Shown: positions 1-7,588 of the stretch, piece by piece
Position numbering within the stretch: the first letter of the stretch is position 1
Layout: each line of letters starts with the position of its first letter
Assembly (NCBI GenBank): GCA_023395555.1
Contig: JAEWYQ010000050.1
Location: forward strand, 1 to 52,969
DNA: 52,969 bases
Reading direction: 5' to 3'
From: Bacillota bacterium
Lineage (GTDB): Bacteria; Bacillota; Clostridia; Lachnospirales; Lachnospiraceae
Translations under genes and position numbers: made by a program
The notes under the pieces: model-generated
Databases searched by the model: none
Told to the model about the DNA's origin: nothing
What the model saw: the letters and a program-made list of their open reading frames with translations, nothing else

Positions 1-27
1 TTTTTCAAAAAAATAAGGTAGTATACT
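1..27 (+). promoter_or_regulatory. Probable promoter of the leader RNA / ECF gene
   Basis: A TATACT -10 hexamer lies at 22-27. The matching -35 box would fall at about the window edge and cannot be judged. The T- and A-rich stretch before it resembles the sequence before the -10 box of the ndh2 leader near 36928-36956. Transcription from here would produce the structured region at 56-250. Confidence 0.35.
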
Positions 28-55
28 ATTACAATTGAATAAATAAGAGAATTCT

Positions 56-250
56 TTGAGACAATCCGGGCCTGTCCGGTGTGTCGGATATTATTCAGGT
101 AAGCTTCATTGTACCCGCAGCCGGGACAATAGAAGCGGTCGTGAAGCGGACACGGATGAGGTGAGGCAGCCTGGAGATTTCTCTCGCCCGATGGATAGTC
201 CTGACCCTCTTTTGGTTACGGCAGGAACTGGAACGTGGTTAAATTCGTAA
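56..250 (+). ncRNA. Candidate structured RNA (possibly raiA-like), identity unproven
   Basis: This stretch has no credible protein but contains several strong helices. The best is 108-112 plus 114-117 pairing with 122-130 around a CAGC loop, with one bulged A at 113. A second hairpin pairs about 198-202 (TCCTG) with the downstream CAGGA before position 230. The GC-rich segment CGGGC at 67-71 can pair at long range with GCCCG at 186-190, closing a multi-helix domain of about 130 nt. The GTCCGGTGTGTCGG segment looks like the conserved core of a large Firmicutes ncRNA. My best guess is the raiA motif, but that is from memory and unverified. It could also be a long riboswitch controlling the ECF gene at 413. 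Confidence 0.45.
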
Positions 251-252
251 GG

Positions 253-274
253 ATGTGAATGATATCATTCACAT
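253..274. repeat. 22-bp perfect palindrome in the ECF gene leader
   Basis: The sequence is self-complementary over all 22 bases, centred between 263 and 264, with half-site ATGTGAATGAT. It may be an operator, or a hairpin closing the RNA upstream. No T-run follows, so it is not a typical terminator. Confidence 0.5.
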
Positions 275-295
275 GAATTAATATACGTTAAAGTG

Positions 296-344
296 AGCAC
301 CGTATTGCAGAGCCGGAGGATTTCGGATTAGACAGTACGGTGCT
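296..344 (+). promoter_or_regulatory. Hairpin element before the ECF gene (possible small riboswitch)
   Basis: AGCACCGTA at 296-304 pairs perfectly with TACGGTGCT at 336-344. The 31-nt interior holds a smaller CCG/CGG stem. It ends about 57 nt before the ribosome binding site of the ECF gene. ECF S components are often preceded by vitamin riboswitches, but I could not match this to a known aptamer (FMN, TPP, THF, preQ1 and cobalamin were considered). No poly-U tract follows. Confidence 0.35.
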
Positions 345-412
345 TAAATTATTCAATCGTAAATTGACCAATACTATAATTTAGATTGGAACAATCAGAT
401 TGGAGGAAAGAA

Positions 413-1039
413 ATGAAAACAATTACAAACAAGCAAACCTTGAAAATGGTACAGCTGGCACTATTTACAGCCATTATACTGCTGATGGCATTCACATCTC
501 TGGGGTATATCCGTACTCCGGGACTGGAGATTACTATGATTGTGGTGCCTGTCACCGTGGGCGCGGTAATCCTGGGCCCGACAGCCGGAGCCATCCTGGG
601 AGGAGTCTTTGGCCTGACCAGCTTCATCCAATGCTTTGGAATGAGTCCCTTTGGAGCGGCGCTGCTGGGAATCAGCCCGATAGGAACTTTGGTGCTGTGC
701 CTGATACCGCGTATTCTTATGGGATGGCTGGCCGGACTGATCTTCCAGGGGATGAAGAAATGGGGAAAGGTAAATATGCTTTCCCATGCGGTTGCCAATC
801 TGGCAGGGCCGCTGCTTAACACTCTGTTCTTTATGACGGCATTAACGTTGATTTTTTATAATACGGAATATATCCAGGGCTTTGTAGCCGGTCTGGGTGC
901 GGTCAATCCGCTGGAATTTGTATTGTTATTTGTAGGGATCAATGGACTGATCGAAGCTTTGATCTGCTTTGTAGCCGGCACCGCAGTGTCCAAGGCGGTT
1001 GAGATCTTTGTCAGAAAGTCCGGGATGCAGGTTGGCTGA
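413..1039 (+). CDS. ECF transporter S component (substrate-binding membrane subunit)
   Basis: A 208-residue integral membrane protein of the ECF S-component type. It would bind one vitamin or similar micronutrient and work with the shared energy-coupling subunits encoded elsewhere. About six hydrophobic segments are visible. The segment around residues 33-75, with the G-A-I-L-G-G-V-F-G-L-T-S pattern, is typical of the Pfam ECF_trnsprt group that includes RibU- and PanT-like proteins. I start it at ATG 413, because GGAGG at 402-406 is ideally spaced; a TTG 27 nt upstream is in frame but has no site. The substrate cannot be told from sequence. The TGA stop (1037-1039) is the first part of the target duplication of the adjacent insertion sequence, so the coding region is intact but its original 3-prime flank is displaced. 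Confidence 0.8.
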   Translation: MKTITNKQTLKMVQLALFTAIILLMAFTSLGYIRTPGLEITMIVVPVTVGAVILGPTAGAILGGVFGLTSFIQCFGMSPFGAALLGISPIGTLVLCLIPRILMGWLAGLIFQGMKKWGKVNMLSHAVANLAGPLLNTLFFMTALTLIFYNTEYIQGFVAGLGAVNPLEFVLLFVGINGLIEALICFVAGTAVSKAVEIFVRKSGMQVG

Positions 1040-1044
1040 AAAAG
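1037..1044. repeat. Target site duplication, left copy
   Basis: TGAAAAAG immediately left of the IS terminal repeat, identical to 2619-2626. It includes the stop codon of the ECF gene. Confidence 0.85.
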
Positions 1045-1056
1045 CTTGAGTTTCCG
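1045..1056 (+). repeat. IS left terminal inverted repeat
   Basis: CTTGAGTTTCCG, perfect complement of 2607-2618. Similarity stops after 12 bp. Confidence 0.88.
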
Positions 1057-1202
1057 CAAATTGTAACTGAAAGATGAATAAATCTAACCAAGGTGTCAAT
1101 CTGCCGTTTTTTGAAAGGTATCAGAGTGGCAGTTACTGGATTAGAGACACTTTAATAAGCCCGCCTGAAACCGGGCTGTAGGAGAGATATTCTTCTTTTT
1201 AT

Positions 1203-2456
1203 CTAAACGATTAGCTTAAAGCAGAGTTGACGGTATGCAGGACGCTTTGTCCTGAACCACAGCCTGACGCCTTCTTTTGCATACGAAAGTATGCCATAGA
1301 TGCCTTTCGCCAACCGGTAATAGCAAAATTGAACTTTATCCTTTACAGGAGCTGCTGTCTGTATGATTGAAACCTTGAGCGCGTTTGTCTCTGCTTTCAT
1401 TGAAACCAAAGCAAGAAATGCCATGCACAAGGTGATATAAAAATTAAGAGCATTGATGGCTTTCAGTTTCCGGACACGGAAATTTTCAAACTGGAAGACC
1501 TGTTTCTTACAGCGGAAATATTCTTCAATGCGCCAGCGTGAAAAATAAAGTCTTGCAATGCGGATCACATCATCCCTGGACTTTAATTCTTTGTTCGTTG
1601 CGAGCATCATCGGATGCTCAGTGATGCCGTAAACGAGAACCAGGTAAATATCTTTTCTGGATGCTGTGATTTGTACTTTTACGTGGGACAGATAAGCCTC
1701 CCGTTTCTTGCCCTTGTAGAACACAGGTGTAGTGATTTTTCCTTTACGGCGATTTCGTAGTTCTGTGGCAGCTACCCATTTGTTGTGAAAAAGAAGCTTC
1801 CTTTTAGCGGTAAGCCGGATCACATAATCCTGCTTTAATTCATCGAGCTTTAGGAACATCTTATTATCATCATAGCCCCGGTCCATAACAAAAGTAGCTT
1901 TGCCAAACATGGCTTTTCCGCGCTCCATGGCATCGAATGTAACGTTATTAACGGAAGTGAAAGTCTTTTCTTTTGAAGAATGGATTTTGGAATAAATACT
2001 GACCGGATGATTGCTTTTGGTCATGACACAGGATTCTGTAACATGATATCCCTTCTCATAGACATTTTTAGTGTCGGTGCTTTTGGAACCATCCCGGACA
2101 AGTCCCAAAGCTTCGAACTTGTATCCGTCAGGCTTGATGATATCGCTATCATCGATATGAATAATGGGTTGATCAGGTACCCATTTTCGTATTGTATGAA
2201 GATACGAGGATAGAGCATCTTTGGGGGTACCCTTGTTCAAATGTCGGGTAAGTCTTTCCACGCTGTTGACCTTTTTAGAGTCTTCGTGAAGCTGATCTAC
2301 TACATCAGTCAAAAGACAGCTGCCAGAAGCTAGCATGCCATAGGTCATGTCGGCAGTAAATTTTCTATCGGGTTTGGAAAGCTTACGGGATATTTTGTTT
2401 GAAAAAGATAAAATTTCACGTTTTAAAGTGTAGGTATTTGTAGTAGAATTAAGCAT
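1203..2456 (-). CDS. IS4-family DDE transposase
   Basis: A 417-residue transposase of the DDE_Tnp_1 fold that cuts and joins the ends of the surrounding element. The IS4 signature Y-(2)-R-(3)-E-(6)-K is complete at Y304, R307, E311 and K318. Candidate catalytic aspartates lie in the IDDSD segment (about 102-105) and in MDRGYDD (D192). The N-terminal third is basic, as expected for end binding. The frame is uninterrupted and of normal length, so it is probably functional. It reads from ATG 2456 on the minus strand. Its ribosome binding site and start codon are complementary to a sequence near the outer end of the element (2528-2538), a feature that would limit translation of transcripts entering from outside. 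Confidence 0.92.
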   Translation of the reverse strand: MLNSTTNTYTLKREILSFSNKISRKLSKPDRKFTADMTYGMLASGSCLLTDVVDQLHEDSKKVNSVERLTRHLNKGTPKDALSSYLHTIRKWVPDQPIIHIDDSDIIKPDGYKFEALGLVRDGSKSTDTKNVYEKGYHVTESCVMTKSNHPVSIYSKIHSSKEKTFTSVNNVTFDAMERGKAMFGKATFVMDRGYDDNKMFLKLDELKQDYVIRLTAKRKLLFHNKWVAATELRNRRKGKITTPVFYKGKKREAYLSHVKVQITASRKDIYLVLVYGITEHPMMLATNKELKSRDDVIRIARLYFSRWRIEEYFRCKKQVFQFENFRVRKLKAINALNFYITLCMAFLALVSMKAETNALKVSIIQTAAPVKDKVQFCYYRLAKGIYGILSYAKEGVRLWFRTKRPAYRQLCFKLIV

Positions 2457-2538
2457 AAGGAATCCCTTTCTTTATTGTTTAGTGTAGATTTTGCTTCGAC
2501 ACCATTATTCTACTACAAAAAGGAGGAGGATTCCTTAT
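2455..2538 (-). promoter_or_regulatory. Inverted repeat sequestering the transposase start codon
   Basis: Bases 2455-2465 are perfectly complementary to 2528-2538 (11 bp). The inner arm covers two bases of the transposase ATG and the bases just upstream of it, next to the GAAAGG ribosome binding site. A transcript entering from the right flank would fold the start into a stem, while a transcript starting inside the 62-nt loop would lack one arm. A second 10-bp pair, 2440-2449 with 2507-2516, crosses the first, so the two helices are alternatives or form a pseudoknot. Similar protection is known from IS10 and IS50; its role here is inferred. Confidence 0.6.
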
Positions 2539-2606
2539 ATTTTGGGCGTTTTTTAAAGTTGTTTACAATTGGAGCCTTGAATTAAAGACTCTGTGGATTA
2601 AAACTA

Positions 2607-2618
2607 CGGAAACTCAAG
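2607..2618 (-). repeat. IS right terminal inverted repeat
   Basis: CGGAAACTCAAG, perfect complement of 1045-1056. Its outer edge is 11 bp from the infC -35 box. Confidence 0.88.
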
Positions 2619-2626
2619 TGAAAAAG
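2619..2626. repeat. Target site duplication, right copy
   Basis: TGAAAAAG, identical to 1037-1044, directly outside the right terminal repeat. Confidence 0.85.
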
Positions 2627-2629
2627 TGA

Positions 2630-2658
2630 TTGACACGGCTTCATTATTGTGTTATGAT
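2630..2658 (+). promoter_or_regulatory. Sigma-A promoter of infC-rpmI-rplT
   Basis: A perfect -35 TTGACA at 2630-2635 and -10 TATGAT at 2653-2658, separated by 17 bp. It lies just right of the insertion sequence, so any sequence further upstream that once helped the promoter has been replaced by IS DNA. Confidence 0.85.
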
Positions 2659-2663
2659 ATATG

Positions 2664-2841
2664 AGCTATGAATACTTTTGACGGTATTCATAAGGTACGA
2701 AGAAGAGAATCCATCTCTCACCCATAGCGTAGAGGTATTTACTGTGAACGGGTTAATGCAAATAAGATTTCGATACTGTTCTGTAAGAGAGCATTATGTG
2801 ATTGTGCATTTGGGTGGATATTCTTTATCCACCCTTTTTAT
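2664..2841 (+). promoter_or_regulatory. infC operon leader, L20-type transcription attenuator
   Basis: A leader of over 200 nt precedes infC. It holds a 9-bp hairpin (2667-2675 with 2684-2692), a conserved-looking middle part around 2710-2735, and an intrinsic terminator at 2812-2839. In low-GC Gram-positive bacteria this operon is repressed by ribosomal protein L20 through premature termination in the leader (L20 leader family). Position and terminator fit that model; I did not identify the L20-binding fold base by base. Confidence 0.7.
2812..2839 (+). terminator. Leader terminator of infC operon
   Basis: GGGTGGATA (2812-2820) pairs with TATCCACCC (2826-2834) over a 5-nt loop and is followed by TTTTTA. 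It stands 55 nt before the infC start, so it works as an attenuator. Confidence 0.85.
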
Positions 2842-2894
2842 TGGCAATGGAACCATGTAACAGTTTGACTTATAACCTATGGAGGTGTAGTACT

Positions 2895-3401
2895 ATTAGC
2901 GATTTAATGATTAATGAACAGATCAGGGACAAAGAAATTCGATTGATTGGGGAAAACGGAGAGCAGTTGGGGATCATGTCTTCCAGGGATGCGATGAAGC
3001 TTGCCAAGGATGCGAATCTTGATCTCGTCAAAATTGCCCCGACCGCCAAGCCGCCGGTCTGCAAGATTATCGATTACGGCAAATACAGATATGAGCTGGC
3101 AAGAAAAGAAAAAGAGGCCAAGAAAAAGCAGAAGGTTACCGAGGTGAAGGAGATCCGCTTATCACCGAATATCGATGATAATGACTTGAATACAAAGGCA
3201 AACCAGGCCCGTAAGTTTCTTACCCACGGCGATAAGGTGAAGGTGGCATTGCGCTTCCGCGGCCGTGAGATGGCCCATACCTCATCCTCAAAGGTAATTT
3301 TGGACACTTTCTTTGCAAAGCTGGAAGATGTGGCTGTAGTGGAAAAGTCCGCAAAGCTGGAAGGAAGAAATATGATTATGTTCTTAACAGAAAAACGTTA
3401 A
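2895..3401 (+). CDS. infC: Translation initiation factor IF-3
   Basis: A 168-residue IF-3, which binds the 30S subunit, prevents early joining of 50S and checks the start codon. The N-terminal domain begins with the family motif INEQIRDKEIRLIG. The linker is lysine-rich (about residues 60-85), and the C-terminal domain has the typical LRFRGREM segment. I place the start at the ATT codon 2895. GGAGGTG at 2881-2887 is 7 nt away, whereas the first in-frame ATG (2907) is about 20 nt from it. An AUU start is the usual infC arrangement and lets IF-3 restrict its own translation. It is followed by rpmI and rplT. Confidence 0.95.
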   Translation: MSDLMINEQIRDKEIRLIGENGEQLGIMSSRDAMKLAKDANLDLVKIAPTAKPPVCKIIDYGKYRYELARKEKEAKKKQKVTEVKEIRLSPNIDDNDLNTKANQARKFLTHGDKVKVALRFRGREMAHTSSSKVILDTFFAKLEDVAVVEKSAKLEGRNMIMFLTEKR

Positions 3402-3430
3402 AATACTAGATTTATTAAGGAGGAAATACC

Positions 3431-3628
3431 ATGCCCAAGTTAAAAACAAGCAGAGCAGCAGCAAAGCGCTTCTCCATCACAGGAACCGGTAAATTAAAGA
3501 GAATGAAAGCTTATAAGAGCCATATCCTGACAAAGAAATCCGCTAAGAGAAAGAGAAATCTCAGAAAAGCAGCTATGACGGATGCAACCAATATTAAAAA
3601 TATGAAGAAGATCTTACCATATCTGTAG
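3431..3628 (+). CDS. rpmI: 50S ribosomal protein L35
   Basis: A 65-residue, very basic protein starting [14 protein letters not shown], the standard L35 beginning, and of the usual family length. It binds 23S rRNA in the large subunit. An AGGAGG site lies 6-7 nt before ATG 3431. It is the second gene of the infC operon, 29 nt after infC and 26 nt before rplT. Confidence 0.97.
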   Translation: MPKLKTSRAAAKRFSITGTGKLKRMKAYKSHILTKKSAKRKRNLRKAAMTDATNIKNMKKILPYL

Positions 3629-3654
3629 AGATTGGTCATAAGGAGGATTAGAAC

Positions 3655-4011
3655 ATGGCTAGAATTAAAGGCGGATTGAACGCTAAGAAAAAACATAACA
3701 GAGTATTGAAGCTGGCTAAGGGTTACAGAGGAGCCAGATCCAAACAGTATAGAGTAGCAAAGCAGTCAGTGATGAGAGCATTGGCCTCTTCTTTTGCAGG
3801 AAGAAAAGAGAGAAAGAGACAGTTCAGACAGTTATGGATTGCCAGAATTAATGCTGCAGCCAGAATGAACGGCCTTTCCTACAGCAGATTAATGCATGGT
3901 TTGAAGGTGGCAAATGTGGATATTAACAGAAAGATGCTTGCGGAGCTGGCAGTTAATGATGCAGAAGGCTTTAAGGCCATTGCTGAGGTTGCAAAGTCTA
4001 AGCTGGCATAA
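3655..4011 (+). CDS. rplT: 50S ribosomal protein L20
   Basis: A 118-residue basic protein with the L20 sequence [15 protein letters not shown] and a long N-terminal helix (about residues 1-70) followed by the globular domain. It is needed for early assembly of the large subunit and, in related bacteria, represses this operon by acting on the leader. AAGGAGG lies 8 nt upstream of ATG 3655. It is the last gene of the operon, with a terminator 18 nt after the stop. Confidence 0.97.
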   Translation: MARIKGGLNAKKKHNRVLKLAKGYRGARSKQYRVAKQSVMRALASSFAGRKERKRQFRQLWIARINAAARMNGLSYSRLMHGLKVANVDINRKMLAELAVNDAEGFKAIAEVAKSKLA

Positions 4012-4028
4012 AGATACAATGAACGAGG

Positions 4029-4051
4029 GAGATGCTGCGGCATCTCTTTTT
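4029..4051 (+). terminator. Terminator of infC-rpmI-rplT
   Basis: GAGATGC (4029-4035) pairs with GCATCTC (4040-4046) across a TGCG loop and is followed by a T-run. Confidence 0.85.
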
Positions 4052-4105
4052 GTCGCGCGGGGGAATCTGTAAGCGGGCTCTTTATTTTTATAAAAGTGAA
4101 ATATT

Positions 4106-4144
4106 ACGAAAGGCTTTCATATATTATATATGAAAGCCTTTCGT
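4106..4144. repeat. 17-bp perfect inverted repeat before the protease pair
   Basis: Bases 4106-4122 are fully complementary to 4128-4144 over a 5-base centre. It lies 21 nt upstream of the ATG of the first protease and almost touches its ribosome binding site. No T-run follows on the plus strand. It could be a terminator for upstream transcription, an operator, or a translation-control hairpin. Confidence 0.6.
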
Positions 4145-4165
4145 GTATAGAAAAGGAACAAGATT

Positions 4166-5869
4166 ATGACAGAGCAGGAACGGGAGCGGATTATCAGCAA
4201 CGAGTATGCGGATCTGTTGATTAACTACAGTGGGGACTTGAGCATACTAGCTAATTTCTACGATGCCACAGTTCAGATCATAAATTTTTTTACCGCAGTG
4301 GTACATGTGCCGGTAAACCAGATTACCAATACTACCATAATGAGCCTGGGGTATTCTGTTATGCCCTCTATGTTCGGATTGATCAGCAGAGCCAGTCTGG
4401 AGGCTTCCGGGATTCCGCGGATCCGCAGTGTTCCCAATTTCAATTTACGGGGCCAGGGAGTTCTGGTGGGGATTTTGGATTCCGGAATTGACTATCTTAA
4501 TCCGGTCTTTCGCAGAGCCGATAATACCACAAAGATTGTATCTATATGGGATCAGACAATTGTAAGCGATAATTTCCCGGAGGGAGCCAATTATGGAACA
4601 GAGTATGACAGGGAGGAGATCAATGCGGCTTTGCAGAGCGAGAATCCCTATGAAATTGTTCCGACCGTGGATGAAATTGGACATGGCACTATGATAGCCG
4701 GCATTGCGGCCGGGAATGAAGTGCCGGAGGGTGATTTCTATGGTGTCGCGCCGGATGCGGAACTGGTGGTGGTCAAATTAAAGCAGGCAAAACAGTATAT
4801 GAGAGATTTCTTTCGGATTCCTCCGGATGTGCCCTGCTATCAGGAGAATGATATTCTGTTTGCAGTTGATTATCTGATGCGTGTTGCATCCAGACTGCAG
4901 CGGCCTATGGCGGTGTGCTTTGCTCTGGGAACCTCCCAGGGAGCGCATGACGGAAGAGGAACCCTCAGCAGCTATATCTCCCTGCAGGCAGAAAATATGG
5001 GATACGGCTTCCTTGTTGCAGCGGGGAATGAAGGGAATGCCAGAAGGCATTATTATGGAACCATTGATCCGGATACCGGCTACAATACCATGGAATTGCT
5101 GATCGGTGAGAATGAGCCTGGCTTCTCCATGGAAATCTGGGGTGATTCCGGCGGAGTATTCTCCATTGACATACAGACTCCTTTGGGCGAATATGTACCT
5201 CAGATTATTCCGAGGCTGAATGAGAACAGGGATGTGACCTTCATTTTTGAGAGAACAGAGATACAGGTGGATTACCAGATAATAGAATCTCAGAGCGGGG
5301 ATCAGCTGATTTTAATCAGGTTCCGGAATCCCAGCCCCGGAATCTGGCGCTTTAATGTATACGGAAGGGGAACGCTGTCAAGAGGCTTTCATGCCTGGCT
5401 GCCAATGCAGGGCTTTATATCGGAAAACACTTATTTTGTGCGGTCTGATCCCTATACTACAATCCTGTCCCTGGGCAATGCTGTTGTTCCTATAACCGTT
5501 ACTGCCTATAATGTGGAGGATGGCAGTCTCTATCTCAATTCCAGCCGGGGATTTACCAGAACAGGAGTGATTAAGCCGGAGATAGCAGCGCCGGGGGTCG
5601 GCATCGTAGCCCCGGTACCGGGAGGAGGCTTCCGGGAGGTGACAGGGACCAGCGCCAGCGCCGCCCATACCACGGGTGTGGCCGCCATGCTGCTGGAGTG
5701 GGCCATTGTGCGCGGAAACCAACCCAGTCTCAATACCCTTAACATGAAAATATTTATGATCCGGGGAGCACGGCGGGAGCTTAATATCCGATACCCGAAC
5801 CGGGATTGGGGATATGGTATTCTGGATGTATACAATATCTTTGACTCGCTGCGGATTGGCGCTATGTAA
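4166..5869 (+). CDS. Subtilisin-like S8 serine protease, Csp-like, catalytically intact
   Basis: A 567-residue S8 family peptidase. The triad is complete: D105 in GILDSGID, H173 in the GHGTMIAG motif and S496 in GTSAS, with oxyanion-hole N288 in AAGNEG. Residues 1 to about 95 form a propeptide-like domain. The catalytic domain is interrupted by a long insertion (about residues 300-440), as in the Csp germination proteases of Clostridium, which share this length and lack a secretion signal. Csp proteases act in spores and cleave the cortex-lytic enzyme precursor proSleC; that role is an inference here. A second, degenerate copy follows 15 nt downstream. A large inverted repeat stands in front of the gene. 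Spore location and substrate cannot be seen from sequence. Confidence 0.85.
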   Translation: MTEQERERIISNEYADLLINYSGDLSILANFYDATVQIINFFTAVVHVPVNQITNTTIMSLGYSVMPSMFGLISRASLEASGIPRIRSVPNFNLRGQGVLVGILDSGIDYLNPVFRRADNTTKIVSIWDQTIVSDNFPEGANYGTEYDREEINAALQSENPYEIVPTVDEIGHGTMIAGIAAGNEVPEGDFYGVAPDAELVVVKLKQAKQYMRDFFRIPPDVPCYQENDILFAVDYLMRVASRLQRPMAVCFALGTSQGAHDGRGTLSSYISLQAENMGYGFLVAAGNEGNARRHYYGTIDPDTGYNTMELLIGENEPGFSMEIWGDSGGVFSIDIQTPLGEYVPQIIPRLNENRDVTFIFERTEIQVDYQIIESQSGDQLILIRFRNPSPGIWRFNVYGRGTLSRGFHAWLPMQGFISENTYFVRSDPYTTILSLGNAVVPITVTAYNVEDGSLYLNSSRGFTRTGVIKPEIAAPGVGIVAPVPGGGFREVTGTSASAAHTTGVAAMLLEWAIVRGNQPSLNTLNMKIFMIRGARRELNIRYPNRDWGYGILDVYNIFDSLRIGAM

Positions 5870-5884
5870 GGAAGGAGAGAAGGG

Positions 5885-7588
5885 ATGATAGGCGAAGAGA
5901 GGTACAGGATAACCAGTGAGGATTATATGGATGTGATTATAGAACTCAATGAGAATCCCAGGCTGTTGGAACAGTTTCCGGATGTTGTGGTGCAGTCCAT
6001 GAATGACTGGTTTGCCATGGCCTACCTTCCGGCATCCCAGCTTTTGCTTTGGACAATAAGTCAGTATGACTATTCCTCCATACCTTCTGCCTTCGGACTT
6101 ACCAGTGAAATCAGCCTGGAGGCCTCGGGAATTCTCAGGCTGCGCCGCATTCCGGTGTTCAATCTTCGAGGGGAGGGGGTATTGGTAGGAATCATTGATA
6201 CCGGAATTGATTATACCAATCCGGTCTTCCGCCGAAGTGACGGAACCACAAGAATAGCCGCCCTATGGGATCAGACAGTGGAGAGCGACAGATATCCTGA
6301 CGGAGCACAGTATGGAACGGAGTATCTGCCGGAAGATATTAATGTCGCTCTGAGCAGCCAGGATCCCCTTAGTATTGTCCCGAGTACGGATGAGAACGGA
6401 CATGGAACGATGCTGGCGGGAATTGCGGCGGGGACGGAGGACGAGGCAAACGGATTCAGCGGAGTAGTTCCGGATTCGGAACTGGTGGTGGTAAAGCTCA
6501 AGCCGATGAAGCAGGTGTTGAGGGAATTTTATATCATACCGCCGGAAGTTCCGGCCTACCAGGAGAATGATATTATGTGGGGGGTTCAGTATGTGATCGA
6601 TACGGCGCGCCGGCTTCAGAAACCAGTGGCTATTTGCCTGGGGCTGGGCAGCTCCCAGGGGGCCCATGACGGTTTCGGAGGTCTTGGGACATTATTATAT
6701 CTTACAGGAGATTTCCCGGGGGTTGCCATAACCGTGTCTGCGGGAAACGAAGGAACAACACGGAGGCATTTTTTTGCACGAGTCGACGCCAATACCGGCT
6801 ACAGTAATGTGGAGATGAACGTGGGAGAGGGTGAGGAAGGCTTCGTCATGGAATTGTGGGGAATGGCACCCAATACTTATTCCATTGATATTCTGTCTCC
6901 CGGGGGCGAATACATTCCCAGAATCCCGGAGGGACTTTATGTGAACAGGGAGATAAGATTTGTCTTTGAGAGAACCAGAATTTTTATCAGCTATCAGATG
7001 ATTGAAACCCGGACCGGGGATCAGGTAATCGTGCTCCGGTTTGTAGAGCCGACTCCGGGAATATGGAGATTTCAGGTATACTCCAGGGGAGACTTGGAAG
7101 GAAGCTTTCATATCTGGCTTCCGATGAATGGCTTTATCTCGGAAAATACCTACTTTGTGCAGCCAGATCCCTATACAACCATTGTTTCACCGGGCAATAC
7201 CAGCATCCCGATTACTGTGACAGCCTATAATCCTGTCAATAACAACCTGTATCAGAGAGCCAGCCGCGGATACACCAGAGGAGGGACAGTCAAGCCGGAG
7301 CTTGCGGCTCCGGGTGTGAATATCCTGGCTCCTTCACTGGAGCAGGGGTTTACGGCAATGTCGGGGACAGGAGCGGCTGCGGCCCATGCTGCAGGAGTAG
7401 CTGCCATTATGCTGGAATGGGGAAACGTAAGAAATAATTATCCCGGCATCAACTCGATTGAAATAAAGCAATTCCTAATCCGCGGGGCGAACAGAAGTCC
7501 CACGCTGATTTATCCCAACCGAGACTGGGGATATGGTATGATTGATATCTATAATGTTTTTGACATGCTCCGGTCAGACGCTAATTAG
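5885..7588 (+). CDS. Subtilisin-like S8 pseudoprotease, Csp-like (catalytic Ser replaced by Gly)
   Basis: A 567-residue paralogue of the gene before it, aligned without length change. D105 (GIIDTGID), H173 (GHGTMLAG) and N288 (SAGNEG) are kept. The catalytic position reads G-T-G-A-A-A, so Ser496 is Gly496 and the protein should be unable to form the acyl-enzyme. The rest of the fold is well conserved and the frame is intact, which points to a kept non-catalytic role, not decay. In Clostridioides difficile, CspA and CspC are such pseudoproteases and take part in germinant sensing next to active CspB. By analogy this protein may regulate or scaffold the protease at 4166. It has a GGAAGGAG ribosome binding site and is surely co-transcribed with it. 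Confidence 0.85.
   Translation: MIGEERYRITSEDYMDVIIELNENPRLLEQFPDVVVQSMNDWFAMAYLPASQLLLWTISQYDYSSIPSAFGLTSEISLEASGILRLRRIPVFNLRGEGVLVGIIDTGIDYTNPVFRRSDGTTRIAALWDQTVESDRYPDGAQYGTEYLPEDINVALSSQDPLSIVPSTDENGHGTMLAGIAAGTEDEANGFSGVVPDSELVVVKLKPMKQVLREFYIIPPEVPAYQENDIMWGVQYVIDTARRLQKPVAICLGLGSSQGAHDGFGGLGTLLYLTGDFPGVAITVSAGNEGTTRRHFFARVDANTGYSNVEMNVGEGEEGFVMELWGMAPNTYSIDILSPGGEYIPRIPEGLYVNREIRFVFERTRIFISYQMIETRTGDQVIVLRFVEPTPGIWRFQVYSRGDLEGSFHIWLPMNGFISENTYFVQPDPYTTIVSPGNTSIPITVTAYNPVNNNLYQRASRGYTRGGTVKPELAAPGVNILAPSLEQGFTAMSGTGAAAAHAAGVAAIMLEWGNVRNNYPGINSIEIKQFLIRGANRSPTLIYPNRDWGYGMIDIYNVFDMLRSDAN

Larger units (their letters stand above)
1045..2618 (-). mobile_element. IS4-family insertion sequence, complete
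   Basis: A 1574-bp element bounded by 12-bp perfect inverted repeats (CTTGAGTTTCCG at 1045-1056, complement at 2607-2618) and an 8-bp direct repeat TGAAAAAG. It carries one intact transposase on the minus strand. Both ends, the duplication and the gene are undamaged, so the insertion looks recent. It sits between the ECF stop codon and the infC promoter; removing it and one repeat copy restores a continuous junction. An internal hairpin-like stretch at about 1157-1177 (AGCCCG / CGGGCT) lies downstream of the transposase stop and may terminate its transcript. Confidence 0.93.

Noticed and set aside
56..250. A 64-codon open frame
   Set aside because: No ribosome binding site, odd composition, and it coincides with strong RNA helices.
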